64,000 nucleotides of DNA, taken from contig OY987298.1 of NCBI GenBank assembly GCA_963920635.1, positions 3,410,001-3,474,000 of the forward strand, written 5' to 3'. Each line of letters opens with the position of its first letter. Positions within the stretch are counted from its first letter, which is position 1. This DNA is from Pseudeuparius sepicola (taxonomy: Eukaryota > Arthropoda > Insecta > Coleoptera > Anthribidae). This document shows, in pieces, positions 40,263 to 52,207 of this stretch. Position numbers and translations under genes: made by a program. The notes beneath the pieces were generated by a model that saw only the letters and a program-made list of their open reading frames with translations, did not search any database and was not told the origin of the DNA.

Positions 40263-41792
40263 TTAGGAGAGGGTTGAAAGGTAAATCGATGCTGAGTCGG
40301 AAAATAGTAATTTTAAGTTTGGCCCCCGGGGAAAACATATGGAAAATTCGATTTTTCAAAACAGAAAAAAGGTACTAATTCTCACTTGCCATGTTCACCG
40401 TATGATTTATTCTTATACTATTCCGACCTCGAAAACCCAAAGGCATAAGTGTAGCGTGTGTAAAAAGGGTTGAATTAAGGGTTTGGCAGATCACACAAAA
40501 AATGATTTGGTTTATTGACTCCGTCAGTTATGCCGTTCGAAATGGTGAAAACTTATATCCTCACTAGCCCAAAAATTGATTGGCAGAAGTGACGCGTGGG
40601 GAAAAATGCACTTTTGGGTCAGAAAATAAATCGGAAATTTTTTTTTCGTCAACTGATTTTGGTTTCAGCCTGAACAAAATTGTGCAACTTCGTCTTTAAT
40701 TATCATCGATAAATAGGGGTTAAAAGCCGTTGTTTCATTTATTACGTGTCATGTTGGTGCATCTACTGTAAACAGAGTACAATTTTAGAGCAACTAAAAA
40801 TATTGTCATGTACCCTATTATTGTCGATCTCACTTCCACATTCGCCGGACCGCTTTCGGTCTCTCTCTACAATGCTGTCCAAATGGAAGGTGGCTCGGGT
40901 TATATTTAACAGAGCTGCGTTGCCGCTTCCGCGCCATTGCCAGTTCGCGCGGTAAGTAAATATCAGGAAGTTTATTTTAGGAGTGCAAAATTGTTAACAT
41001 GAATTTGTGTGAACTGGGGTCGATGACGGGACGTGGTCGGTGGTAGGGCCATCGCCCCAATGCACCAGCCGCCAGTTAAAATCTATCAGTGTCACACCCT
41101 GTATAGTGCACCGGCGCATTCTACTCAACAAAAGCGCACTGCGGGCGGACCTTAATGAATTCCGCCGGAAAAACGCTCAAAAAATGAGGCACGTTCCAGG
41201 GCCGTATCGCCCCTATAAATTGCCCGGGGCCCGGGGCCCCGCAATTTTATGGAACGGCGCTACACGGGCGGTAACTTAGCGTAATGCCGCCTCATTACGC
41301 CCAGTTAAATAGATATTAAAATTCAGTTTGGAGATAACTAACGCAATAAAGAACTTTTGTGGGGGACATTTTCGCCGTTGGTAATGTTGAATTAACAGAA
41401 AAAGTATTTTTGTACGAGCGGCAGTTTGCGGGAAAGCGTAGAAACTCATCCAAAAAAATGTTTGTTATGCTCCACTCTACCTCTTAAAATCGCCTCATTT
41501 CCCTTGATACTATTCTTCCTTTCTTAAATAAATTAATATAAAAAAACCAGAGGCCATATTGAATTTATTGTAATGTCACTAACTTTATCGTTTTATACTC
41601 TTCAAGCTCGTTTTATACCCTTCAATCTCTTTTATTTGATAGCCATATTTAGGGGTTTGACAAAAAATACATCATCCGCCATCTTGGAGCGGCGACCATT
41701 TTGAAAGCATTACAATATTGAGTATTGAATATTGTAGTGTCACCAGAACTTAAAGTGTATGCAAAATTTCAAGCTCAATCTGTTGTGTAACT
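40263..41792. other. No gene recognised; GC-rich segment at 40840-41300
   Basis: 40263-40350 repeats part of the MITE interior. 40840-41300 is GC/CpG-rich and contains an imperfect CCCGGGGCCCGGGGCCCC palindrome near 41223. The open frames there show no recognisable domain, and the segment has no second copy in the window. It may be unique host sequence. Confidence 0.35.
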
Positions 41793-42890
41793 CACGGGCG
41801 TAGCCAGGATTTAGTTTTGGGGGGGGGGTTTAGTTTGAGAAGTAAATACAACAACAAAAATATACTTACATGAAATTTAATATCTATATATTCATCCGAA
41901 AAACTACGACATATTTATAAAGTTCTTAACTTTAAATGAAATGGATAAATTAATTTCGTTCCTCTGCGCTAAATCTAAAACCATTAAAGAAGAAATCTTC
42001 GGCTTTTTCTTTTAAATATATCCACTACTTCATCTGCATGAATTTCTGTTCCATAGTGAATGTTCATTAGAGCCAAACCATTAAGTCTGTTTTCACTTGT
42101 AGTGTTTCGTAAATAGTTTTTCAGTCTCCTTAGGCTCGAGAAAAACCTTTCTGGGGTAGCAATGGATACAGGAATGGTAGCCAAGATTTTATCGCACATA
42201 TCTAGGCATTCCAAACTAGATTTCGGGGTAGGCAGTCTTCTTATCAGCATGCAAGGTAGCTGAAGCTTTGATAGCTAAATCCAAATTTGTTTCTTTATTA
42301 GAAACCCCTTGACCTTGACTACACCACTTTTTCCAGTAGTCCATACCTTTAAGTTTATCACCCTTCCTTTTTTCCCCTCCATTTTTCGACAGTAATAACG
42401 ATTCAGGTATCTATCCTTAACAAGGTCATCGAATAACAGCGCACTAAAATTACTCACTTACACGGTACACTTAATTCTCTTCACTATTCGTTCACCACTT
42501 TTCACTTTTATTCGCTTCGAGTTCGCATGGAACAATACTGCCGTAAGCGCGGTCACGTGCCGCGGCGCCGCTTATATAGCAGCCCATTAGCCGTCCAGAA
42601 ACTTCCACGAACTTCCACAAAGTTCCGCTCGTTTCGACCGAGGGGCGTGGCGAATAATCGAGAAACAACGCAAAGTGTCCCTACAATACAAAATAGTTCG
42701 GCTGCAACTGCGTCTGCCTCTCGTCAAAAGATGGCGCTAGGCGCTACTATTACTACATATATTCAAACGTAATAATACTTTAACTCTTCACTCCTCGTAT
42801 TTTTTCGGTATAATATTAGGTAATATTTTGCTTATTTCGGGGGGGGGGGGGGTTTGAACCCCCGAAACCCCCCCCTTGGCTACGCCCGTG
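41793..42890 (-). mobile_element. hAT-like internally deleted transposon, copy B
   Basis: CACGGGCGTAGCCA...TGGCTACGCCCGTG, flanked by a perfect 8-bp duplication GTGTAACT (41785-41792 and 42891-42898). It is nearly identical to copies A and C and lacks about 30 bp within the C-terminal coding remnant. Long G and C runs sit just inside the ends. Confidence 0.9.
41984..42382 (-). pseudogene. hAT transposase remnant, copy B
   Basis: Same two-piece structure as copy A. The N-terminal part (MEGKK) is frameshifted by a missing A in the Lys-rich run. The C-terminal frame (41984-42250) keeps ERFFSSLRRLKNYLR and NRLNGLALMNIH, with a Ser-to-Phe change in the ERSF motif and a 33-bp in-frame loss upstream. 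Not functional. Confidence 0.75.
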
Positions 42891-42898
42891 GTGTAACT

Positions 42899-43070
42899 CA
42901 AATTATGTTAATGAAAATCATGGGTCCTTTCAGCAGATATATTATTCAAAAACTACAACATTCTTAATGAATTCCAATCTTTCGTTCTTAGTTTTAGAAC
43001 TTCATCAGGTGTAGAGAGAGTAAAATTGTAATTATATTTTCTATTTATTATTCAGCTTAATTCTTACATA
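42899..43070. other. No recognisable feature
   Basis: Short AT-rich spacer between hAT copy B and the fold-back element that contains the satellite. Confidence 0.4.
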
Positions 43071-43482
43071 TACAAGGTGTTTCTAAATTATGGTGCCAAC
43101 ATAATATGACAAGTAGAAATGTCATTTTGAACAAAATGTTTCCTATAAACATGGGTCCGAAATGCAAACTTAATCACAAAGTACAGGGTGATAAAGATAC
43201 TTGATAAACAGGGTGATAAAGATACTTGAAAAACATATTTTTCGCAAAAACTTCTACAGAAGTTGAATGGAACTTGGTGCAGTCCTTTAGTCGCTAAAGT
43301 GCAACAACAATTTCGTGTAAAAACAATTTATTCTCATCGCCCAGGGGCGGAGAGGCAGGATAGCTCAATGGGTTTTATACTTATAACTTTTTTGACGCAT
43401 CTTTTCATTTTGCAACAAAAGGATCCATAACGATAAAATCAACCGTTTGCGTTGAAATCGGCAAAATGTGCCCCAAAACACC

Positions 43483-44615
43483 CACGGGCGTAGCCAAGGG
43501 GGGGGGTTTCGGGGGTTCAAACCCCCCCCCCCCCGAAATAAGCAAAATATTACCTAATATTATACCGAAAAAATACGAGGAGTGAAGAGTTAAATTATTA
43601 TTACGTTTGAATATATGTAGTAATAGTAGCGCCTAGCGCCATCTTTTGACGAGAGGCAGACGCAGTTGCAGCCGAACTATTTTGTATTGTAGGGACACTT
43701 TGCGTTGTTTCTCGATTATTCGCCACGCCCCTCGGTCGAAATAAGCGGAACTTTGTGGAAGTTCGTGGAAGTTTCTGGACGGCTACTGGGCTGCTATATA
43801 AGCGGCGCCGCGGCGCGTGACCTCGCTTACGGCAGTATTGTTCCATGCGAACTCGAAGCGAATAAAAGTGAAAAGTGGTGAACGAATAGTGAAGAGAATT
43901 AAGTGTACCGTGTAAGTGAGTAATTTTAGTGCGCTGTTATTCGATGACCTTGTTAAGGATAGATACGTGAATCATTATTACTGTCGAAAAATGGAGGGGA
44001 AAAAAAGGAAGGGTGATAAACTTAAAGGTATGGACTACTGGAAAAAGTGGTGTAGTCAAGGTCAAGGGGTTTCTAATAAAGACACAAATTTGGATTTAGC
44101 TATCAAAGCTTCAGCTACCTTGCATGCTGATAAGAAGACTGCCTACCCCGAAATCTAGTTTGGAATGCCTAGATATGTGCTATAAAAACCTTTATCCTAA
44201 TATTTACACATTACTACAAATCTTGGCTACCATTCCGGTATCCACTGCTACCCCAGAAAGGTCTTTCTCGAGCCTAAGGAGACTGAAAAACTATTTACGA
44301 AACACTACAAGTGAAAACAGACTTAATGGTTTGGCTCTAATGAACATTCACTATGGAACAGAAATTCATGCAGATGAAGTAGTGGATATATTTAAAAGAA
44401 AAAGCCGAAGATTTCTTCTTTAATGCTTTTAGATTTAGCGCAGAGGAACGAAATTAATTTATCCATTTCATTTAAAGTTAAGAACTTTATAAATATGTCG
44501 TAGTTTTTCGGATGAATATATAGATATTAAATTTCATGTAAGTATATTTTTGTTGTTTTATTTACTTCTCAAACTAACCCCCCCCCCCCAAAACTAAATC
44601 CTGGCTACGCCCGTG
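43483..44615 (+). mobile_element. hAT-like internally deleted transposon, copy C
   Basis: CACGGGCGTAGCCA...TGGCTACGCCCGTG with a perfect 8-bp duplication AAAACACC (43475-43482 and 44616-44623). It is inverted relative to copies A and B. It is inserted in the fold-back element inside a sequence that resembles the 288-bp unit (GCAAAATGTGCCCCAAAACA), about 110 bp before the array. Confidence 0.92.
43991..44423 (+). pseudogene. hAT transposase remnant, copy C
   Basis: The N-terminal piece starts at the ATG at 43991 (MEGKKRKGDKLKGMDYW) and ends PEI at 44158. An overlapping second frame (44124-44423) holds the hAT dimerisation motif (PERSFSSLRRLKNYLR, RLNGLALMNIHYG). A GTAAGT just upstream (43913-43918) suggests a 5' untranslated exon in the parent element. 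The catalytic core is deleted, as in copies A and B. Confidence 0.78.
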
Positions 44616-44725
44616 AAAACACCTGTTCCAAAATTCGAAAAATAAAATTATCACCCACCACATTTAAATGTTACAGATGAATTGTAAGTTCAAAATTAAG
44701 AAAAAATGCATAATAGGCATTGAGT

Positions 44726-47700
44726 AAAACATCACTGCTTTTCTTAAAATAGGGTGTCAAAATTTTGTCGAGCTCAATCCGTTCTATTTTGGAAGCGAAC
44801 AATTTTTGTTACATTGTTCATGGGGAATTTATTGTTACTTTAAATAGTACAAATATTCTGTAAAATTTGAAAGCGGTAGGTACTTGAAAATTTTATTTCT
44901 CGACCTTCTATAGTCAACAGGTGTTTCGGGGCACATTTTGCCAATTTCAACGCAAACTATTGATTTTATCGTAATGGAACAAGAGTACCTACCCTTTTGT
45001 TGCAAAATGAGCCAAAACATCACTGCTTTTCTTAAAATAGGGTGTCAAAATTTTGTCGAGCTCAATCCGTTCTATTTTGGAAGCGAACAATTTTTGTTAC
45101 ATTGTTCATGGGGAATTTATTGTTACTTTAAATAGTACAAATATTCTGTAAAATTTGAAAGCGGTAGGTACTTGAAAATTTTATTTCTCGACCTTCTATA
45201 GTCAACAGGTGTTTCGGGGCACATTTTGCCAATTTCAACGCAAACTATTGATTTTATCGTAATGGAACAAGAGTACCTACCCTTTTGTTGCAAAATGAGC
45301 CAAAACATCACTGCTTTTCTTAAAATAGGGTGTCAAAATTTTGTCGAGCTCAATCCGTTCTATTTTGGAAGCGAACAATTTTTGTTACATTGTTCATGGG
45401 GAATTTATTGTTACTTTAAATAGTACAAATATTCTGTGAAATTTGAAAGCGGTAGGTACTTGAAAATTTTATTTCTCGACCTTCTATAGTCAACAGGTGT
45501 TTCGGGGCACATTTTGCCAATTTCAACGCAAACTATTGATTTTATCGTAATGGAACAAGAGTACCTACCCTTTTGTTGCAAAATGAGCCAAAACATCACT
45601 GCTTTTCTTAAAATAGGGTGTCAAAATTTTGTCGAGCTCAATCCGTTCTATTTTGGAAGCGAACAATTTTTGTTACATTGTTCATGGGGAATTTATTGTT
45701 ACTTTAAATAGTACAAATATTCTGTGAAATTTGAAAGCGGTAGGTACTTGAAAATTTTATTTCTCGACCTTCTATAGTCAACAGGTGTTTCGGGGCACAT
45801 TTTGCCAATTTCAACGCAAACTATTGATTTTATCGTAATGGAACAAGAGTACCTACCCTTTTGTTGCAAAATGAGCCAAAACATCACTGCTTTTCTTAAA
45901 ATAGGGTGTCAAAATTTTGTCGAGCTCAATCCGTTCTATTTTGGAAGCGAACAATTTTTGTTACATTGTTCATGGGGAATTTATTGTTACTTTAAATAGT
46001 ACAAATATTCTGTGAAATTTGAAAGCGGTAGGTACTTGAAAATTTTATTTCTCGACCTTCTATAGTCAACAGGTGTTTCGGGGCACATTTTGCCAATTTC
46101 AACGCAAACTATTGATTTTATCGTAATGGAACAAGAGTACCTACCCTTTTGTTGCAAAATGAGCCAAAACATCACTGCTTTTCTTAAAATAGGGTGTCAA
46201 AATTTTGTCGAGCTCAATCCGTTCTATTTTGGAAGCGAACAATTTTTGTTACATTGTTCATGGGGAATTTATTGTTACTTTAAATAGTACAAATATTCTG
46301 TGAAATTTGAAAGCGGTAGGTACTTGAAAATTTTATTTCTCGACCTTCTATAGTCAACAGGTGTTTCGGGGCACATTTTGCCAATTTCAACGCAAACTAT
46401 TGATTTTATCGTAATGGAACAAGAGTACCTACCCTTTTGTTGCAAAATGAGCCAAAACATCACTGCTTTTCTTAAAATAGGGTGTCAAAATTTTGTCGAG
46501 CTCAATCCGTTCTATTTTGGAAGCGAACAATTTTTGTTACATTGTTCATGGGGAATTTATTGTTACTTTAAATAGTACAAATATTCTGTGAAATTTGAAA
46601 GCGGTAGGTACTTGAAAATTTTATTTCTCGACCTTCTATAGTCAACAGGTGTTTTGGGGCACATTTTGCCAATTTCAACGCAAACTATTGATTTTATCGT
46701 AATGGAACAAGGGTACCTACCCTTTTGTTGCAAAATGAGCCAAAACATCACTGCTTTTCTTAAAATAGGGTGTCAAAATTTTGTCGAGCTCAATCCGTTC
46801 TATTTTGGAAGCGAACAATTTTTGTTACATTGTTCATGGGGAATTTATTGTTACTTTAAATAGTACAAATATTCTGTGAAATTTGAAAGCGGTAGGTACT
46901 TGAAAATTTTATTTCTCGACCTTCTATAGTCAACAGGTGTTTCGGGGCACATTTTGCCAATTTCAACGCAAACTATTGATTTTATCGTAATGGAACAAGA
47001 GTACCTACCCTTTTGTTGCAAAATGAGCCAAATCATCACTGCTTTTCTTAAAATAGGGTGTCAAAATTTTGTCGAGCTCAATCCGTTCTATTTTGGAAGC
47101 GAACAATTTTTGTTACATTGTTCATGGGGAATTTATTGTTACTTTAAATAGTACAAATATTCTGTGAAATTTGAAAGCGGTAGGTACTTGAAAATTTTAT
47201 TTCTCGACCTTCTATAGTCAACAGGTGTTTCGGGGCACATTTTGCCAATTTCAACGCAAACTATTGATTTTATCGTAATGGAACAAGAGTACCTACCCTT
47301 TTGTTGCAAAATGAGCCAAAACATCACTGCTTTTCTTAAAATAGGGTGTCAAAATTTTGTCGAGCTCAATCCGTTCTATTTTGGAAGCGAACAATTTTTG
47401 TTACATTGTTCATGGGGAATTTATTGTTACTTTAAATAGTACAAATATTCTGTGAAATTTGAAAGCGGTAGGTACTTGAAAATTTTATTTCTCGACCTTC
47501 TATAGTCAACAGGTGTTTTGGGGCACATTTTGCCAATTTCAACGCAAACTATTGATTTTATCGTAATGGAACAAGGGTACCTACCCTTTTGTTGCAAAAT
47601 GAGCCAAAACATCACTGCTTTTCTTAAAATAGGGTGTCAAAATTTTGTCGAGCTCAATCCGTTCTATTTTGGAAGCGAACAATTTTTGTTACATTGTTCA

Positions 47701-49618
47701 TGGGGAATTTATTGTTACTTTAAATAGTACAAATATTCTGTGAAATTTGAAAGCGGTAGGTACTTGAAAATTTTATTTCTCGACCTTCTATAGTCAACAG
47801 GTGTTTTGGGGCACATTTTGCCAATTTCAACGCAAACTATTGATTTTATCGTAATGGAACAAGGGTACCTACCCTTTTGTTGCAAAATGAGCCAAAACAT
47901 CACTGCTTTTCTTAAAATAGGGTGTCAAAATTTTGTCGAGCTCAATCCGTTCTATTTTGGAAGCGAACAATTTTTGTTACATTGTTCATGGGGAATTTAT
48001 TGTTACTTTAAATAGTACAAATATTCTGTGAAATTTGAAAGCGGTAGGTACTTGAAAATTTTATTTCTCGACCTTCTATAGTCAACAGGTGTTTTGGGGC
48101 ACATTTTGCCAATTTCAACGCAAACTATTGATTTTATCGTAATGGAACAAGGGTACCTACCCTTTTGTTGCAAAATGAGCCAAAACATCACTGCTTTTCT
48201 TAAAATAGGGTGTCAAAATTTTGTCGAGCTCAATCCGTTCTATTTTGGAAGCGAACAATTTTTGTTACATTGTTCATGGGGAATTTATTGTTACTTTAAA
48301 TAGTACAAATATTCTGTGAAATTTGAAAGCGGTAGGTACTTGAAAATTTTATTTCTCGACCTTCTATAGTCAACAGGTGTTTTGGGGCACATTTTGCCAA
48401 TTTCAACGCAAACTATTGATTTTATCGTAATGGAACAAGGGTACCTACCCTTTTGTTGCAAAATGAGCCAAAACATCACTGCTTTTCTTAAAATAGGGTG
48501 TCAAAATTTTGTCGAGCTCAATCCGTTCTATTTTGGAAGCGAACAATTTTTGTTACATTGTTCATGGGGAATTTATTGTTACTTTAAATAGTACAAATAT
48601 TCTGTGAAATTTGAAAGCGGTAGGTACTTGAAAATTTTATTTCTCGACCTTCTATAGTCAACAGGTGTTTTGGGGCACATTTTGCCAATTTCAACGCAAA
48701 CTATTGATTTTATCGTAATGGAACAAGGGTACCTACCCTTTTGTTGCAAAATGAGCCAAAACATCACTGCTTTTCTTAAAATAGGGTGTCAAAATTTTGT
48801 CGAGCTCAATCCGTTCTATTTTGGAAGCGAACAATTTTTGTTACATTGTTCATGGGGAATTTATTGTTACTTTAAATAGTACAAATATTCTGTGAAATTT
48901 GAAAGCGGTAGGTACTTGAAAATTTTATTTCTCGACCTTCTATAGTCAACAGGTGTTTTGGGGCACATTTTGCCAATTTCAACGCAAACTATTGATTTTA
49001 TCGTAATGGAACAAGGGTACCTACCCTTTTGTTGCAAAATGAGCCAAAACATCACTGCTTTTCTTAAAATAGGGTGTCAAAATTTTGTCGAGCTCAATCC
49101 GTTCTATTTTGGAAGCGAACAATTTTTGTTACATTGTTCATGGGGAATTTATTGTTACTTTAAATAGTACAAATATTCTGTGAAATTTGAAAGCGGTAGG
49201 TACTTGAAAATTTTATTTCTCGACCTTCTATAGTCAACAGGTGTTTTGGGGCACATTTTGCCAATTTCAACGCAAACTATTGATTTTATCGTAATGGAAC
49301 AAGGGTACCTACCCTTTTGTTGCAAAATGAGCCAAAACATCACTGCTTTTCTTAAAATAGGGTGTCAAAATTTTGTCGAGCTCAATCCGTTCTATTTTGG
49401 AAGCGAACAATTTTTGTTACATTGTTCATGGGGAATTTATTGTTACTTTAAATAGTACAAATATTCTGTGAAATTTGAAAGCGGTAGGTACTTGAAAATT
49501 TTATTTCTCGACCTTCTATAGTCAACAGGTGTTTTGGGGCACATTTTGCCAATTTCAACGCAAACTATTGATTTTATCGTAATGGAACAAGGGTACCTAC
49601 CCTTTTGTTGCAAAATGA
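44726..49618 (+). repeat. Satellite array: 17 tandem copies of a 288-bp unit
   Basis: AAAACATCACTGC recurs every 288 bp from 44726; 17 units end at 49618. Units differ at a handful of sites: TTTCGGGGC or TTTTGGGGC, CAAGAGTACC or CAAGGGTACC, CTGTAAAATT (units 1-2) or CTGTGAAATT (from unit 3), and one AATCATCACT at 47033. The small frames repeated in register on both strands are periodic artefacts. The array is internal to a fold-back transposon, and the single-copy form is at 5857-6133. Confidence 0.95.
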
Positions 49619-49928
49619 ATCTGCAAGAGCCAAAACGTGACCTCAAAAAAGTTATGAGTATAAAAACCAATGAACTACCCCGCCCTTCCGCGATGGGAAT
49701 AAATTATTTTTACACTAAATTATTGCACTTGAACACTAAGTTTCATTTAAATTGCATAACTTCTGTAGAAGTTTTTGCGAAAAATATGTTTTTCAAACTG
49801 TACATTTATCACCCTCTAACTTTTTTATTATGCATTTTCGGACCCATGTTCATAGGAAACTTTTTGTTTAAAATGACATTTCATACCTGTCATGTCACTT
49901 TGGCTCCATAATTTAGAAACACCCTGTA

Positions 49929-50560
49929 TAATAGTGAAGTTAATTTTGAAAAATGTAAAAATTATTATATAAAAAGTATAGTTATATTGTTATAGTATAC
50001 ATTCATAAATAATTATAATATTTTTCAATAAAAAAAAAAAAGAAATTATTTGATTTGCTGTTTTTTTGTTTCAATGGTATAACACTAACAGGTTGTAACC
50101 AACAGGGGATATAAATATAGGTTGTACAAATATCAATTAAAACAATGAAATAATTTTGAAGTTATAGGTTATGAAAATAGCGGAAAAACATTTAGTGATA
50201 GCTGACAATAAATAATTTGTTTGTAATTGTTAATTCTAGAAATAATATCTAATGTCTAAACCTAAATTTTCAAAACTTAATTATTTATTCTTAACGAAAT
50301 GTAATTTTTCTCAATTTTGTTTTAATAAATACAGAACAAAATAGGTATACATCATTAAAATGTTTTCCAGATCATATATGATATTTCAAACTGAAGTAAT
50401 ATTTACTTCCTGACAGTTTTTGCAAACAATTTTCAGGTGAAACCTTATTTGTCCTCAAAAAATAAAAAAGGTACAACGGTTTCAAGAAAATTAGGTAAGA
50501 TATTTTGAGTGAGCCACGAAAAATATACTTTTGAAAGGCAAGTATACCCGTTGTAGTATA
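49929..50560. other. No recognisable feature
   Basis: Very AT-rich; no gene or shared repeat seen. Confidence 0.4.
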
Positions 50561-51724
50561 TACAGGGTGTAACTGAACTGATGGTCAAAAACGAAACCAC
50601 GTATTCTTCGAGTCAAAATAAGGGCACTTCTTCATATATTTTTTTCTCCTACGGGCCATAGTTTTTTTTATACAGAGCGTAGAAGTTTAGAGAAAAATAC
50701 ACATATTTCTTAGTATCCCTAGAAGTATACGAGATATTTTCTTCAAACTTGGCGTGTCACATGAGCGGATGAGCCGTCAAACTATGAAGCTTCTGAGGCC
50801 CCCAGTTGCGGAGATACAGGGTGTTATTTTTGAGTGGTGAATCCAATGGTTAACAAAAAGTATCTCTCAGTATTTTTTCATATTCGCAGCCGTTTCTTAA
50901 TTATTTTCAAAGAATGGCAATGCTGCAATAAACAAGTCATTTTAAGAATAAATCTAGCAATCTGTGGATTTCATCTAAACTTTATTTAACAAAATAGGTA
51001 GGTATACGAAAGCAAAAAAGATAATAAAAGAAACGTAACGCTATTAGAAAATTATTAAATGATCGAAATGACCACCGTCTCTTTGAATACACGCAACTAT
51101 GCGTTTCCGCATGTTTATTATTGGCATTGGAAAGTTCAGAGCAAAAGTGCATGTCAGTCAATTCTTCAAATGAAAATATCATTTTTCAAAATATTGATAC
51201 TAAAGTGCAAAGTTGACAGCCGATTGATTCAAATAATGCCAAATTTAATTGACTTACACACACAGATTGCTAGAAATGACTTGTTTACTGCAGCATTGCC
51301 GTCCTTTGAAAATAATTAAGAAACGGCTGAGAATATGAAAAAATACTAAGAGATACCTTTTGTTAACCATTGGATTTAGTACTCAAAACAAAATTTAAAA
51401 ATGCTATTATACAGGGTGTTCATATTTTTCTGAACTAATTAATTTTTATAACACCCTTTATCTCTGCAACTGGGGGCGTTGGAAGCTTCACATTAGCCTT
51501 AAGTTTGACAGCTCATCCGCTCATGTGACACGCCAAGTTTGAAGAAAATATCTCGTATACTTCTAGAAATACTAAGAAATATGTGTATTTTTCTCCAAAC
51601 TTCTACGCTCTGTATAAAAAAAACTATGGCCCGTAGGAGAAAAAAATATATGAAGAAGTGCCCTTATTTTGACTCCAAGAATACGTGGTTTCATTTTTGA
51701 CCATCAGTTCAGTAACACCCTGTA
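50561..51724. mobile_element. Fold-back transposon with a transposase relic
   Basis: TACAGGGTGTAACTGAACTG at the left and CAGTTCAGTAACACCCTGTA at the right. The arms (CGAAACCACGTATTCTTCGA, AATAAGGGCACTTCTTCATA, TGTCACACG-type words) are inverted over about 350 bp each. A short transposase-like C-terminus lies in the loop. Confidence 0.8.
51044..51112 (-). pseudogene. Transposase C-terminal scrap (Tc1/mariner type)
   Basis: In the minus frame ending at 51044, MRKRIVACIQRDGGHFDHLI then IF stop. This matches the R---C----GGHFEHL tail of insect Tc1/mariner-superfamily transposases. It is too short for the ORF threshold; upstream reading is broken. Confidence 0.5.
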
Positions 51725-52189
51725 GTTCTCGTGGAGCAAATTAATACCACCGTAAACCGGAAAATTCTCCCTTGTATTATTAGGCGGGCCCTTTCAAGAC
51801 AAAGGGTTACAAACATGCCCATAAAGAGATCCTCCAAACTCTTGTAATAGTTTTCTGCGGCAACGTTGCGGAATAATTTCCGCAACAGCGAGCCGTGACA
51901 TCCGCAAGCTGCGGCATAATTACCATTTTCCACTTGGAAAAAACCCTGGACGAATTAATATCTTCGGTCTACTATTTTTTGGTTTACGCGTGTTGTCTCA
52001 AAAGGGCAAGTTACATTTTCGGATTACATTGTGCGGAAACCTAAGGCCACTTTCAAAATGTTCGTTTTAATGAGTTTCCTACATCGAATTGGCAAGTAGA
52101 TGGAAGGAGTGCAGAGAGAGAAACTGTCATTTGTCATTGTCATTTTTTTATAGAGGTAGAAAAAAAATAAATCTTAACAGGTAGATATT
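51725..52189. other. No gene recognised
   Basis: The frame at 51709-51933 has no recognisable domain. 52150-52189 is already inverted-similar to 55640-55680, so the outer repeat may extend to here. Confidence 0.4.
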
Positions 52190-52207
52190 TGCAGGGTTGG
52201 TTGTGGG

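Larger units (their letters stand above)
43071..49928. mobile_element. Fold-back transposon carrying the 288-bp satellite array
   Basis: TACAAGGTGTTTCTAAATTA at the left and AATTTAGAAACACCCTGTA at the right, with TA on each side (43069-43070 and 49929-49930). Sub-terminal inverted words match (CATAATATGACA/TGTCACTT, ACTTCTACAGAAGTT). It is the same family as 5112-6482, but with a hAT insertion (43483-44615) and 17 tandem copies of one internal segment. Without those two it would be about 1.1 kb. Confidence 0.85.

Noticed and set aside
44726..49618. CRISPR-like array
   Set aside because: Units are 288 bp head-to-tail with no variable spacers, in a eukaryotic genome; it is a satellite.
44835..49670. 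Repeated 60-75-codon frames on both strands at 288-bp spacing
   Set aside because: They recur because the DNA unit repeats. The two strands overlap each other, no domain is recognisable, and the single-copy version at 5949-6207 has different frames.
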